Notes: a model not told the origin generated them from the sequence alone. DNA of 64,000 bases from Burkholderia sp. Bp8963 (GCF_003854275.1 NZ_QTQP01000012.1:62001-126000), one strand, 5' to 3'. Positions 24,079-33,591 are shown, counted from the stretch's first letter. Numbers and translations: made by a program.

Positions 24079-25464
24079 ATGCATACGGCACTCTTTGACC
24101 GGCGAGCGCGCACGCCGTCGGCAGCCGCGGGGCTGCTTGCGCGTATGTCGGACGTCACACTGATTGCTCTCAGCGCGCTGGTCACGACCATGGTTCTGCC
24201 GCACGGCGGCGGCCATCCATCCGCCGAGGTGGCGCTCGTCGCGTCGGCGGCAACGTTCGCGATGGTGCTGTTTCCAACCTTCGGCGTCTATCGCGCAACG
24301 CGCAACCGTTCGAAATACTCCGTCGCCGGGCGCACGTGCATCGCGTGGATCGTCGCGCAGGCCTGCGCGACGCTCGTGATGCTCGCGCCGTATCACGCGC
24401 TGTCCGTGCCGACGGACTGGCATCTGTGCTGGTCGTTCGCGAGCAGCGCCACACTCGTCGCGTCGCGGCTCGCCGCGGGCACGCTGCTCGACCGCCTCGG
24501 CCACGCAGGCAAGCGCAACTGCCCGGTCGCGATCGTCGGCATGGGCACGCACGTCAACGCCGTGCTCGGCCGGATCGCCCGGTCGTCGTCGCCCGGATTT
24601 CGCGCGGCCGCCGTGCTCGACATGTCGAATCCGGCGCTCGACGATCACGGCGGCCTCCCCCGCTTCGATGAACTCGGCGCGTTCGCGGCACACGTGCGTG
24701 CGCACGCGATTCCGGAGGTGTGGGTCGCGCTGCCGATCGCCGAGACGCGCGCCGCTCTCGCCGTGCGCGACGCGTTCAGCCACGATCTCGTGAATATCCG
24801 CTTCATGCCGGACATCAGCACGCTCGCGATGTTCGACGGCGAGATGATCGATCTCGTCGGCGCGCCGGCGATCAACCTGGTCGCGTCGCCGCTGTCGTCG
24901 TGCGCGCGAATCCAGAAAGCGCTCTTCGACCGCGTGTTCGCGGCGGCCGCGCTCGTCGGCATCGCACCGTTGCTGCTCGCGATCGCCGTCGCGATCAGGC
25001 TGTCGTCGCCGGGGCCCGTGCTGTTCCGCCAGCGTCGCAAGGGCGCGAACGGCAAGGTGTTCACGATCTACAAGTTCAGGACCATGCGGCTGCATGCGGA
25101 CGCCAACGGCGCGGTGCGCCAGGCGACGCGGGACGATCCGCGCGTGACGCGCATCGGCGCGTTCCTGCGCCGCACGAGCCTCGACGAACTGCCGCAGTTC
25201 ATCAACGTGCTGCGCGGCGAGATGTCCGTGGTCGGGCCGCGTCCGCACGCGATCGAGCACGACGACCTGTACCAGCAGATCGTCGACGGCTACATCCACC
25301 GCTACCGCGTGAAGCCCGGCATCACCGGCTGGGCGCAGATCGAGAAGATGCGGCGCCGCGTCGAGGCCGATCTCTATTACCTGCGCAACTGGTCGTTCGC
25401 ACTCGACATGCGCATCGTCGCGGCCACCGTCACGCACGGCTGGACCCACAGCAACGCGTACTGA
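24079..25464 (+). CDS. Undecaprenyl-phosphate glucose phosphotransferase (BceB/WcaJ-like)
   Basis: 461 residues starting at the ATG at 24079. The first half has hydrophobic segments and a CoA-binding-like domain (CPVAIVGMGTHVNAVLG around 152-168). From about residue 280 the bacterial sugar transferase domain runs (ALFDRVFAAAALVGIAPLLL, then PVLFRQRRKGANGKVFTIYK, KFRTM, RTSLDELPQFINVLRGEMS, VGPRPHA, KPGITGWAQI). It loads the first sugar phosphate onto undecaprenyl phosphate at the inner membrane. First gene of the EPS cluster (priming transferase, Wza, Wzb, broken Wzc). Similar to BceB of cepacian synthesis. Confidence 0.9.
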   Translation: MHTALFDRRARTPSAAAGLLARMSDVTLIALSALVTTMVLPHGGGHPSAEVALVASAATFAMVLFPTFGVYRATRNRSKYSVAGRTCIAWIVAQACATLVMLAPYHALSVPTDWHLCWSFASSATLVASRLAAGTLLDRLGHAGKRNCPVAIVGMGTHVNAVLGRIARSSSPGFRAAAVLDMSNPALDDHGGLPRFDELGAFAAHVRAHAIPEVWVALPIAETRAALAVRDAFSHDLVNIRFMPDISTLAMFDGEMIDLVGAPAINLVASPLSSCARIQKALFDRVFAAAALVGIAPLLLAIAVAIRLSSPGPVLFRQRRKGANGKVFTIYKFRTMRLHADANGAVRQATRDDPRVTRIGAFLRRTSLDELPQFINVLRGEMSVVGPRPHAIEHDDLYQQIVDGYIHRYRVKPGITGWAQIEKMRRRVEADLYYLRNWSFALDMRIVAATVTHGWTHSNAY

Positions 25465-25515
25465 CGCGCCAGCGGCATCGCGCTGCGCGATGCCGGATCA
25501 CATAGAGGACTACAT

Positions 25516-26571
25516 ATGAAAATTGCCGTGACCGAGCGGATCGGAAACACGCGCCCCGTTGGTGCCCGCCTGCTGCTAGCGGCCGCGCTCGGCGTCACGC
25601 TGTCCGCGTGCGCGATCGCCCCCGGCATGCGAATGAGCGAACCGCCGCCGCCCGCGGCAGGCGCACAAGCCGACGGCGAAGCGCCGCGCTATCGGATCGC
25701 GACGATCGATGCGGCGCTGGTCCGCACGCTGAAGGCGCAGGCCACCGAACAGCAGGCGGCGCAAGGCGCCGCACCGCCGAACGCAACGCGCGCCGCCGAT
25801 CCCGTTGCCGGCTTCGTCGTCGATCAGAAAGGCCACGTGTCGTTTCCGTTCGCGGGCGCCGTGCCGGTCGCGGGCCTGACCACCGACGCCGCGCAAGCAC
25901 GCGTCGCCGCCGCGCTTGCGCGTGTCTATCGCGATCCGCAAGTCACGCTGCGCGTCGCGTCGTTCCGCTCCAAGCAGGTCTATATCGACGGCGAAGTGCA
26001 CACGCCGGGCGGCCAGCCCGTGAACGACGTGCCGATGACGCTCTACGATGCGCTCGGGCGCGCCGGCGGCATGAATCCGTCCGCGGACCAGAGCCGCCTG
26101 ACGCTCGTGCGCGGCGGCGTGTCCCATCCGCTCGACCTGACGCAGCTGCTGCGCCACGGGCGCAACCCCGCGGACATCGCGCTCGCGGCCGGCGATCTGC
26201 TGCACGTGCCGGCCCGCAGCGATTACGGCGTGTACGTGATGGGCGAAGTCAACAAGCCGTCGCTCGCGCTGCCGCTGCGCGACGGCAGGCTGACGCTGTC
26301 CGACGCGCTGTCGCAGGCCGGCAGCGTGAACGCGAATACGGCCGACGCCGCCCAGATGTTCGTGATTCGCGGCTCGCAGACGGACGCGCCGCAGGTGTTC
26401 CATCTCGACGCGCGCTCGCCGGTGTCGATGGTGCTCGCCAACGAGTTCGAGCTGCAGCCGAAGGACATCGTCTACGTCGACGGCAACGGCCTCGTGCGCT
26501 TCAGCCGCGTGCTGAGCCTGCTGCTGCCGGGCGCCAACACCAGCGCCGCCGCGGCGCTCGCCGTCAAATGA
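25516..26571 (+). CDS. Polysaccharide export outer-membrane lipoprotein (Wza/BceE-like)
   Basis: 351 residues. A lipoprotein signal ends in LSAC with Cys32. Residues about 55-150 are the Poly_export domain ([20 protein letters not shown], then [20 protein letters not shown]), followed by two SLBB-like domains ([20 protein letters not shown] at about 156-175 and [20 protein letters not shown] at about 238-257). It forms the octameric outer-membrane exit channel for EPS. The gene overlaps the phosphatase by 4 bases. Confidence 0.93.
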   Translation: MKIAVTERIGNTRPVGARLLLAAALGVTLSACAIAPGMRMSEPPPPAAGAQADGEAPRYRIATIDAALVRTLKAQATEQQAAQGAAPPNATRAADPVAGFVVDQKGHVSFPFAGAVPVAGLTTDAAQARVAAALARVYRDPQVTLRVASFRSKQVYIDGEVHTPGGQPVNDVPMTLYDALGRAGGMNPSADQSRLTLVRGGVSHPLDLTQLLRHGRNPADIALAAGDLLHVPARSDYGVYVMGEVNKPSLALPLRDGRLTLSDALSQAGSVNANTADAAQMFVIRGSQTDAPQVFHLDARSPVSMVLANEFELQPKDIVYVDGNGLVRFSRVLSLLLPGANTSAAAALAVK

Positions 26572-27113
26572 TCGCGGTGGCCACGCTGCTCGTCGTGTGC
26601 ATCGGCAACGTCTGCCGCAGCCCGATGGCGGAAGCGCTGCTTCGCGCACGCCTGCCTGGTGTCGACGTTCAATCGGCCGGGATCGGCGCGCTCGACGGGC
26701 ATCCGGCCGATCCGCACGCGGTCGCGCTGATGCGCGATCGCGGCCTCGACATCAGCGCGCATCGCGCGCGTCAGCTTCCCTCGTGGCTCTGCACGCGCGC
26801 CGACCTGATCCTCACGATGGATCGCGAGCAGAAGCGCTATCTCGAGCGCCGCGATCCGGCGTTGTGCGGCCGCGTCTTCCGGCTCGGCGAGGGTTGCCCC
26901 GCGCCGGACGGTACGCACACCGGCTTCGATGTGCCGGATCCGTATCTCGGCGCGCGCGCCGCTTTCGAACACAGCCTCGCGCTCATCGAGCGCGCGATCG
27001 ACTGCTGGCGCGTGCGCATCGCGCCGGCCGGCGCGCAGCCGCCCGCCGAATCGCCGCAAGGCGACCCGCTGCCGCCTTCCCCTTCACGCCTCTCTTCCGG
27101 ACTGAGCCGATGA
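26568..27113 (+). CDS. Low-molecular-weight protein tyrosine phosphatase (Wzb/BceD-like)
   Basis: 181 residues. The catalytic loop CIGNVCRSP carries Cys11 and Arg17, and the general acid is in VPDPYLG (about residue 120). It removes phosphate from the Wzc-type tyrosine kinase that controls EPS chain length. It overlaps Wza (ATGA) and the truncated kinase gene (ATGA), so the four were one translation-coupled unit. The C-terminal 30 residues are Pro/Ser-rich and longer than usual for this family. Confidence 0.93.
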   Translation: MIAVATLLVVCIGNVCRSPMAEALLRARLPGVDVQSAGIGALDGHPADPHAVALMRDRGLDISAHRARQLPSWLCTRADLILTMDREQKRYLERRDPALCGRVFRLGEGCPAPDGTHTGFDVPDPYLGARAAFEHSLALIERAIDCWRVRIAPAGAQPPAESPQGDPLPPSPSRLSSGLSR

Positions 27114-27541
27114 CGTTAATCCCTACCCCTCGACGCGTACGCGAGCGCCCCGACGAGATCAGTCTCGCCGCGGCCCTCGACACGCTCGTCTCCCATCGCT
27201 GGCTGATCGCGCTCGTTACCGCCGCGTGCGTCGGCGCAGGCACGCTGTACGCATTCCTCAGCCATCCGCTCTATCAGGCCGACATCCTGGTGCAGGTCGA
27301 GGACAGCGGCGACGCGTCCGCCGCGAAAAGCCTGCTCGGCGACGTGTCGTCGCTGTTCGACGTGAAATCGACTGCGGCCGCCGAAGCGCAGATCCTCGCG
27401 TCGCTGCTCGTCGTCACGCGCGCGGTCGACACGCTGCGCAGCTACATCGTCGTGCAGCCGCAGCGCTTTCCGGTGGTCGGCGATTTCATTTCGCGTTTCA
27501 ACACCGGCATCACCCGCCCGGGCGTGCTCGGCCTCGAGGTG
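27110..27541 (+). pseudogene. Truncated chain-length determinant/tyrosine kinase (Wzc/BceF-like), 5' part only
   Basis: About 145 residues remain of a protein normally over 700. The intact part has the Wzz-type start (EISLAAALDTLVSHRWLIAL, a TM helix, then HPLYQADILVQVEDSG) up to GITRPGVLGLE. From about 27541 the frame turns into unrelated Arg-rich sequence, while the opposite strand becomes coding. The periplasmic domain, second TM helix, kinase domain and Tyr-rich tail are absent. The EPS cluster is therefore not functional for regulated export. The cause is a rearrangement at about 27541. Confidence 0.85.
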
Positions 27542-27667
27542 CCCGTAGACGATCGATGCCATCCCGAGCCCGCAGGCGAACAGGATCAGGACCGTCACGA
27601 CGATTCCGCCGCCGAACATCGAAATGCTCTGATAGCGACGGATGGATTGAAGCGGGCTGTAACGCAT
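27542..27667 (-). pseudogene. 5' fragment of an unrecognised membrane protein, joined head-on to the truncated kinase
   Basis: On the minus strand from the ATG at 27667, MRYSPLQSIRRYQSISMFGG and then IVVTVLILFACGLGMASIVY read as a cytoplasmic start plus a TM helix. After about 27542 the frame enters the antisense of the kinase gene. This looks like the first 40 codons of another gene whose remainder was lost. The parent family is not recognised. The AT-rich sequence around 27800-27840 could hold its promoter. Confidence 0.5.
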
Positions 27668-28449
27668 GAGGCAAGACGACGGCGCGCCGAACGCGAAAAC
27701 CGCACGGGTTTCCGGCCGGAGCATCCGTCACGATGGCCACTCTCGGAAAACAGGATGCAGCGATCATGCCAAACGGACCGTCGGAAATCAGGCGCCTGCC
27801 TCGCTTTTAGTACTTGTCATATATGGTTGATATTGATTATTGAACTTGAACGAAGTCCTCGCGGTAAAACAGGCCATCGAGGATGCCGGACCGACACCGG
27901 ACACATTGCGTTCGGTACAAGCGCGGGTTCGACAGGCTGGCGTGCACGATTCAATCGCTACGCTCGACGAGCGTTTCGAACGCGTGATCGTGACCGTCAT
28001 GAACGACGAACGTTTTCAGGTGATGTGTGATTTCCACGCAGCCGATCGGCCAGTGACGCGGACAGATGCCCCAGTGCGAGTAGACGGGGAAACGTTGGCA
28101 CTTTCTTCGAGTTCTATTGGCGCCGCAATTCGAGCTTCGACACACCCGCAAGCGCGTACCCGGTCGCGCGTGCGGCGCAAAAGACGGATGCAACTCCGCC
28201 CGCGCCGGCACGCGTTCCAAGGCTCTCTCAGGTTCCTGCTTCGAATCGTTGTGTCACACCGCGCCGCACTTCCAGGTGCCCGCTGCCTGACAGCAGCGGC
28301 CGCCAAACATGACGCGGCAAACAATAGTGACGCGGTGAGCAATAATAATGGAGAAAATTTGCATGTCAAGCTTATTCTCGTTTCCAAAGCTTGCATGGTG
28401 CGTCACTTTTGCTATGCTTCCACGCGCAAATCACCGGAGACCCAACGAG
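27668..28449. other. Degenerate region with no intact gene recognised
   Basis: About 780 bases. A plus-strand frame from a TTG at 27840 gives roughly 120 plausible residues (LNEVLAVKQAIEDAGPTPDT, ATLDERFERVIVTVMNDERF) but lacks a ribosome-binding site and turns Arg-rich; it may be a remnant. The stretch at 28300-28440 is AT-rich and should contain the promoter of the signalling operon at 28450. GGAG at about 28435 is its ribosome-binding site. Confidence 0.4.
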
Positions 28450-29328
28450 ATGCCCAACATCGAGCAGGCCAGCGCCGACCTCATCACCGCCACCAAGGTG
28501 CGCGACCTCCTGACCCGGAACGGCATCCCGCCACGCAGTCACAACACGACGATCGCGAACGTGCTCGGCCTCAGCTTTTCCGTCGTCACGCGCAAGATGA
28601 AAGGGCTGATCCCGTGGAACCTGTCGCAGTTGCAGGACATCGCGACGCACTTCGGCGTGCCGCCCGCGATCCTGCTCGACGACCGCGGCGCACAGGCGAA
28701 CGCGCCCGCCACGGAGATGATCGATGCGACGCTCGTGATCGAATCGCGGCGCTTGCGCTGCCGCGCTGCGATCGCGGCGAAGGCCAGCAGCCGGCCTGAA
28801 TCGGACTTCGTCGCGGTGCAGTCGCAAGGCGAGTGGATCGTGACCGAGCGCCAATACGCACACGAAGGCCGCACCTATCCGGTCGACCTGATCGAGCTGC
28901 GCTCCACGCAGCAGAGCGCGTACGTCGCACGGATCGCCGTGGTCGACGATTCGCAGGACGTCGCCGAAACGATCTGCGAGTACTTCGTCGAGAAAGGCGT
29001 GAACGCGATTCCGTATTTCGACTGCGATTCGTTCCGCAACGCGCTCGCCGTCGAGGATTTCGACGGCTACATCCTCGACTGGATGCTCGGCGACCAGACG
29101 GCCGCGGATCTCGTGTGCGGCATCCGCTCGAGCGAAAACGGCGGCGCGCCGATCTTCCTGCTGACGGGCAAGATCTCGACCGGCGAAGCGAGCGAGGACG
29201 AAATCGCGCACGTGGTGTCGCACTACAATGCGCGCTGCGAAGAAAAACCGGTGCGCTTGCCGATCCTGTACGCCGAAGTGGCGCGCGAGCTGAAGGTCGC
29301 GCAGCCGCTCAACAGCAGCACCGGCTGA
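28450..29328 (+). CDS. HTH (BetR-like) plus receiver-domain response regulator
   Basis: 292 residues with the unusual order DNA-binding domain first, receiver last. Residues about 10-80 are a helix-turn-helix (RSHNTTIANVLGLSFSVVTR, then WNLSQLQDIATHFGVPPAIL) like the BetR domain. Residues about 160-285 are a receiver domain: acid pocket IAVVDDSQD, phospho-acceptor Asp at about 210 in YILDWMLGD, and the conserved Lys in FLLTGK. First gene of an operon with a periplasmic protein (gap 35 bases) and a hybrid histidine kinase, its probable cognate partner. Target genes unknown. Confidence 0.85.
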   Translation: MPNIEQASADLITATKVRDLLTRNGIPPRSHNTTIANVLGLSFSVVTRKMKGLIPWNLSQLQDIATHFGVPPAILLDDRGAQANAPATEMIDATLVIESRRLRCRAAIAAKASSRPESDFVAVQSQGEWIVTERQYAHEGRTYPVDLIELRSTQQSAYVARIAVVDDSQDVAETICEYFVEKGVNAIPYFDCDSFRNALAVEDFDGYILDWMLGDQTAADLVCGIRSSENGGAPIFLLTGKISTGEASEDEIAHVVSHYNARCEEKPVRLPILYAEVARELKVAQPLNSSTG

Positions 29329-29363
29329 ACCGCCGCTCCCACGACAACACGCGAGGAAAACAC

Positions 29364-29864
29364 ATGCGAATTTCGACGTTCTGGCTGAAAACCCTGCTGC
29401 TCGCCAGCCTGCTGGGCGCGGCCGCCGCCTGCTGGGCCGCACCGTTCACGTTCACCGTCGACGGCCGGATCGCGAAGTCGAACCAGCCCGGCAAGACCGT
29501 TTACGTGTTTTCCGAGCAGGAGCTGATGGCGCTGCCGCAACACGAGATCTCCACGTCCACGAGCTGGACGCCGCAAGCGACCTTCAGCGGCCCGCGCCTG
29601 AGCGACGTGCTGAAGGTGGTCGGCGCGCAGGGCACGCAGATCGAATTCCGCTGCATCGACGAATACACGTTCACGATTCCGGTGTCCGACGCCGACAAGT
29701 ACGGCGTGATTCTCGCGCGCAAGATGAACGGCAAGGTGCTCGGCAACGACAACTACGGCCCGCTGTGGATCATGTATCCGCGCGACCAGTTCCCTGACGA
29801 CCTGAAGACGCCGCTCGGCGAGGCCAAGTTCGCCTGGCAGATCATCGGCCTGACCGTGAAATGA
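29364..29864 (+). CDS. Periplasmic molybdopterin-binding-fold protein (YedY/SUOX-like fragment)
   Basis: 166 residues with a Sec signal (residues 1-25, ending CWAAP). The remainder resembles the oxidoreductase molybdopterin-binding domain: FSEQELMALPQHEI, FSGPRLSDVLKVVG, DEYTFTIPVSDADKYG, GPLWIMYPRDQFP. The catalytic cysteine of sulfite-oxidase-type enzymes is not evident and the protein is short, so it likely senses or binds rather than catalyses. Its stop overlaps the start of the hybrid kinase (ATGA), which suggests it feeds a periplasmic signal to that kinase. Confidence 0.8.
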   Translation: MRISTFWLKTLLLASLLGAAAACWAAPFTFTVDGRIAKSNQPGKTVYVFSEQELMALPQHEISTSTSWTPQATFSGPRLSDVLKVVGAQGTQIEFRCIDEYTFTIPVSDADKYGVILARKMNGKVLGNDNYGPLWIMYPRDQFPDDLKTPLGEAKFAWQIIGLTVK

Positions 29865-31681
29865 ACGGCAAGCAATGGAAGAATAGAAAAATCATCATCG
29901 TCCTCGGATCCCTGTGGATCCTGGGATTCGCGGCGTGGGCGTTCCTGCTGTACGACCTGCTCGCGACCTCGGTCAACGAGGGCGTGCTCGAAGGCCCGCG
30001 CGAAGGCGTGTTCTGGACGGCTGCGCAATACCGCAATGCGTACAGCCGCTTCGACCGGCAGCTGATCCTGTACGCGACGCATCAGGACGACGACTTCGAC
30101 CACCTGCAGACGCAGCTCGACAGCCTGTCGGTGTCGTTCGGTTTCCTGCAGCGGCCGTCCGAAGTGTCCGAGTACTGGCTGCGCATTCCGAAGGCGCGCG
30201 ACGACATCGCGACCCTCGGCGCATTCATGACGCGCCTGAAGCGCGACGTGCCGCCGCTGCGCGACACGCCCGGCAACGCCGCGCGCGTGCTCGCCGATGT
30301 CGCCGCATTCTGGCCCAAGGTGAACGGCCTGTCGAACTATTTCCGCGCAATCGAAATGGCGCAGCGCGATTTCACGTTCCATCAGCTGAAGGAAAAGCAG
30401 CGCGCGATCCTGATTCTCGGCGGCATTCTCGGCGTGATCCTCGGCGCGCTGTTCCTGCTGCTGTTCTATACGGTGCGCACGCGTGACGACCTGCTCGAGC
30501 GGCAGCACGCAGCGCTCGAAGCCGAAAAGAAGGCGTCGGATCGCGCGTTCGAGATGATCGAGGCGAAGAACGCGTTTCTCGGCATGGTGAGCCATGAGCT
30601 GCGCACGCCGCTGCAGGCGGTCTGCGGATCGATCGAGATCCTGCTCGCGCGACCGCAGTCCGACGCAAACCTGAAGACGATCAGGCGGCTGCAGAACTCG
30701 GCGGCGTCGCTCGAAGCGCTGGTGAAGGAGCTCACCGACTACATCAAGCTCCGCTCGACGAAGCGTCTCGCGGAATCGGAAGTCGTCGGCGTCGCGGCGC
30801 TGGTCGCCGACGTGCTGGAGCCGTTTCGCGAGCGGATCGCCGCGAAGCGCATCCAGGTCACGCAGCAGGTCGAGCCGGCCGCGCTCGCGGTGCGCTCCGA
30901 TCGCAAGCTGCTGCAGCAGGTGCTGTCCAACCTGATCGAGAACGCGGTCAAATACACGAACGGAGGCGCGAACGGCGGCACGATCGCCGTCACCGCGACG
31001 CTCGCCGGCACGCCGGCCGGCGATCAGTTGACGATCGTCGTGCGCGACACCGGCGTCGGCATCGCGAAATCGCATCTGTCGAAGGTCTTCGAGCCGTTCT
31101 ACCGCGCGAACGATGCGGTGGGGCTGCACGTGGACGGCATCGGCATGGGCCTCGCCGTCGTGCGGGAGATCGTGACGACGCTGCGCGGGCATGTCGAGGT
31201 CCGCAGCGCGGTCGGCGAAGGCAGCGAATTCGTGGTCACGCTGCCGGTCGAACTGCCCGCCGGCGGCGAACGGCCGGGCGACGCGCCCGCGTTGCCGCGT
31301 TCCGCGCCGCCGCGCGCCCGGCGCGCGCTCGTCGTCGACGACAACGACAACGCACGCGAGACGCTCGGCTCGATGCTGTCCGCGCTCGGGATTCCGGCCG
31401 ACCTGTGCGGCACGGGCAACGACGGTATCGCGCGTTTCAACGGACACCGCTACGACCTCGTGCTGCTCGATCTGGAGCTGCCTGACCTGAGCGGGTTCGA
31501 GGTCGCGAAACGGATCCGCGCCACGTTGCCGCCGGGCCGCGAGCGGCAGACGGCGATCCTGGGCGTCAGCGCGTACGAGTCGGCGACCCTCGAGGAAAAC
31601 CAGCAGGTGTTCGACGCGTTCCTGCCGAAACCCGTGCATCTGCGCGACCTCGGCACGGTCGTGGATCGGCTGCTCGGGTAG
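29861..31681 (+). CDS. Hybrid sensor histidine kinase
   Basis: 606 residues. TM helix at about 11-31 and a second at about 180-203 enclose a periplasmic helical domain of about 150 residues. Then HisKA with the H-box FLGMVSHELRTPLQAV (His at about 245), N-box LSNLIENAVKYTNGG, G-boxes DTGVGIAKSHLSKVFEPFYR and GIGMGLAVVREI, and a C-terminal receiver (RALVVDDNDNARETLGSML, Asp in DLVLLDLELPDL at about 536, Lys in FLPKPVH). It should autophosphorylate on a periplasmic cue and pass phosphate via its own receiver. Third gene of the operon, overlapping the preceding periplasmic protein by 4 bases. Confidence 0.92.
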   Translation: MNGKQWKNRKIIIVLGSLWILGFAAWAFLLYDLLATSVNEGVLEGPREGVFWTAAQYRNAYSRFDRQLILYATHQDDDFDHLQTQLDSLSVSFGFLQRPSEVSEYWLRIPKARDDIATLGAFMTRLKRDVPPLRDTPGNAARVLADVAAFWPKVNGLSNYFRAIEMAQRDFTFHQLKEKQRAILILGGILGVILGALFLLLFYTVRTRDDLLERQHAALEAEKKASDRAFEMIEAKNAFLGMVSHELRTPLQAVCGSIEILLARPQSDANLKTIRRLQNSAASLEALVKELTDYIKLRSTKRLAESEVVGVAALVADVLEPFRERIAAKRIQVTQQVEPAALAVRSDRKLLQQVLSNLIENAVKYTNGGANGGTIAVTATLAGTPAGDQLTIVVRDTGVGIAKSHLSKVFEPFYRANDAVGLHVDGIGMGLAVVREIVTTLRGHVEVRSAVGEGSEFVVTLPVELPAGGERPGDAPALPRSAPPRARRALVVDDNDNARETLGSMLSALGIPADLCGTGNDGIARFNGHRYDLVLLDLELPDLSGFEVAKRIRATLPPGRERQTAILGVSAYESATLEENQQVFDAFLPKPVHLRDLGTVVDRLLG

Positions 31682-31766
31682 CGGTGCTTCGTGCGGCGGG
31701 CGCGCGACGTCCGATCGGATAAGATACGACCCGTCACGCCAATTACCGACCAGACGGAGTGTTTCA

Positions 31767-32099
31767 GTGATTCAACCGGGCAACGTATTCAAGGACAACC
31801 TCGCGCAACTGCCGGCCATCGACGCGATCGAGCGCATCGACCTCGTCAATGCCAACGGCGACGTGGTGGCCAGCATCGAGAACAAGCCGGGCAAGCAGGG
31901 TTCGCTCGCGGTCTACCACTATCTGCAGCAGACGTTCGGCACGCTGGACGCAAAGGCCGCCGAGCACGGCCTCGCGGTGTTCGGCGAGCACACGGCCGAC
32001 GCGCGCAACCGCCCGGGCGCACACCCGAACGTCGACCACCTGCTCGCGATCGTGGCGGGTGGCGCGCCGCTGCGCATCGACGTGATCGCACGCGCGTAG
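31767..32099 (+). CDS. DUF2322 family protein
   Basis: 110 residues, GTG start behind GGAGTG. The sequence (MIQPGNVFKDNLAQLPAIDA, LVNANGDVVASIENKPGKQG, AEHGLAVFGEHTADARNRPG, HPNVDHLLAI) matches the small soluble DUF2322 family of beta- and gamma-proteobacteria, whose role is unknown. No signal peptide. It is followed 23 bases later by a LysE-type exporter, possibly one transcript. Confidence 0.85.
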   Translation: MIQPGNVFKDNLAQLPAIDAIERIDLVNANGDVVASIENKPGKQGSLAVYHYLQQTFGTLDAKAAEHGLAVFGEHTADARNRPGAHPNVDHLLAIVAGGAPLRIDVIARA

Positions 32100-32122
32100 G
32101 CGCGTAAGCGCGGAGGAATCGC

Positions 32123-32755
32123 ATGATCGACGTCTCCACGCTCGCGCTGTTCTCGGGCGCGTGTCTCGCGCTGACCGCCACGCCGGGCCCCGACATGCTG
32201 CTGATCGCGTCGCGCAGCGTCAGCCAGGGCCGCCGCGCCGGGTTCGCGACGCTCGCCGGCATCCAGGCCGGCACGTACTGCCATGCACTGGCCGCCGCGC
32301 TCGGCCTGTCGCAGCTGTTTGTCGCCGTGCCGACCGCGTATGACATCGTGCGTTTCGCCGGCGCCGCCTACCTGCTCTACCTCGCGTGGAAGACGTTCCG
32401 GTCGGATCCGACCGCGCTCGCGCCGAACGCGTCGATCCGGCGCCGCTCGACCGCGACGATCTTTCGCCAGGGGCTGACGACCAATCTCCTCAATCCGAAG
32501 ATGGCGCTGTTCGTGCTCGCGCTGTTTCCGCAGTTCGTCCGGCCGGAATCCGGGTCGATTACCGTCCAGATCCTCGTGCTCGCGACGGTGCTCAACGCGA
32601 TCGGCCTCGTGGTCAACGGCGCGGTGATCCTGTCCGCCAGCCGGCTGAGCCGCCGGTTCAGCGAACGCCGGCGCCCGTCGAAACTGCCGCAATACCTGCT
32701 CGGTTCGGTGTTCGTGGGACTCGCCGCGCGGCTCGCGGCCGCCGGCCGGAACTGA
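32123..32755 (+). CDS. LysE/RhtB family amino-acid exporter
   Basis: 210 residues, about six membrane segments. The family start is clear: FSGACLALTATPGPDMLLIA (TPGPD is the conserved turn), then GRRAGFATLAGIQAGTYCHA, LYLAWKTFRS, and RQGLTTNLLNPKMALFVLA with the conserved NPK. It exports an amino acid or a homoserine-lactone-like compound. Start ATG at 32123 behind GGAGGAATC. Confidence 0.93.
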   Translation: MIDVSTLALFSGACLALTATPGPDMLLIASRSVSQGRRAGFATLAGIQAGTYCHALAAALGLSQLFVAVPTAYDIVRFAGAAYLLYLAWKTFRSDPTALAPNASIRRRSTATIFRQGLTTNLLNPKMALFVLALFPQFVRPESGSITVQILVLATVLNAIGLVVNGAVILSASRLSRRFSERRRPSKLPQYLLGSVFVGLAARLAAAGRN

Positions 32756-32797
32756 TCGCGCGGCGCATCGGCTCTCACCCGCCCCGTTGCGCCGGCG

Positions 32798-33367
32798 TCA
32801 CCGGTCCGCGCCCAGCGACACCCGCAGCCGCTCCATCAGCCGCGTGTAATGCCGGCGCACGTCGGCGGCATCCACGACGCTCGCGCTCGAAAACCGCTCG
32901 TTCCACGCCAGGTTCCATGCATACGTGCCGTGCCGCGTCCGGTCGCCGTTCGGCGCCTGGATCAGCGAGCGGATCCGTGCATCCTGGCCGGCGCCCGTGT
33001 GGATCTCGAACAGCGCATGGATGTATGCGTGATACGCGTCGTACACGTCATCGTCGAACAGGTAGCGATAGATGTGGAAGGTCCGGTCCAGTTCGCGCTT
33101 CGCGCGAATCACGTCGTCCGGCGAAATGTCCTTCCAGTGGCCGATCCACGTGTAGAAGCACAGCAGCTCGTTGAGCAGCGGCGCGACGGTGTCGTAGAGC
33201 GCGAGACGCTTCTCGATGAGCTTCTGGTTGGTCCATTGCACGAGTTCGAGCTGCTTCAGCCGGCGGCTGATGAACCAGCCGAGGCCGGCCACCGACAGCG
33301 GCATCAGGATGTCGATCGCGAGCTTGAAGACTTCCAGCAAATTCCAGGGATTGTCGATGGCTTGCAT
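32798..33367 (-). CDS. Membrane-anchored hypothetical protein
   Basis: 189 residues from the ATG at 33367. Residues about 10-35 form one TM helix (VFKLAIDILMPLSVAGLGWF), followed by RRLKQLELVQWTNQKLIEKR and a helical cytoplasmic domain with many aromatic residues (LCFYTWIGHWKDISPDDVIR, TFHIYRYLFDDDVYDAYHAY). The longer frame upstream is Arg-rich and disfavoured. No family is recognised. It converges on the LysE gene. Confidence 0.7.
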   Translation of the reverse strand: MQAIDNPWNLLEVFKLAIDILMPLSVAGLGWFISRRLKQLELVQWTNQKLIEKRLALYDTVAPLLNELLCFYTWIGHWKDISPDDVIRAKRELDRTFHIYRYLFDDDVYDAYHAYIHALFEIHTGAGQDARIRSLIQAPNGDRTRHGTYAWNLAWNERFSSASVVDAADVRRHYTRLMERLRVSLGADR

Positions 33368-33591
33368 GGGCGCCCGGCACGAGAAACAAAACGGGATCGG
33401 AATGCGCGACTCGAGCGAGCGCCAGCCGGACGCCTCGCGCATACGCGCGGGCCGGCGCGATTCGGCCGTTAGTTGCAAGGCGGGTGGCCGAGTCGTCACG
33501 CATGCGTTCAACATACTGGCCAATTGTCACCAGTCCGTGACCATTCGTCCAATTTCGGTTCGCGGCGCGTGACACCGACCCGCGCCGCACG

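Noticed and set aside
27840-28799. 319-codon frame with TTG start
   Set aside because: No ribosome-binding site and its second half is an alternate frame of the response regulator; the first part may be a gene remnant only.
30000-31639. Long minus-strand frame opposite the hybrid kinase
   Set aside because: Shadow; the plus strand has complete H, N, G boxes and receiver motifs.
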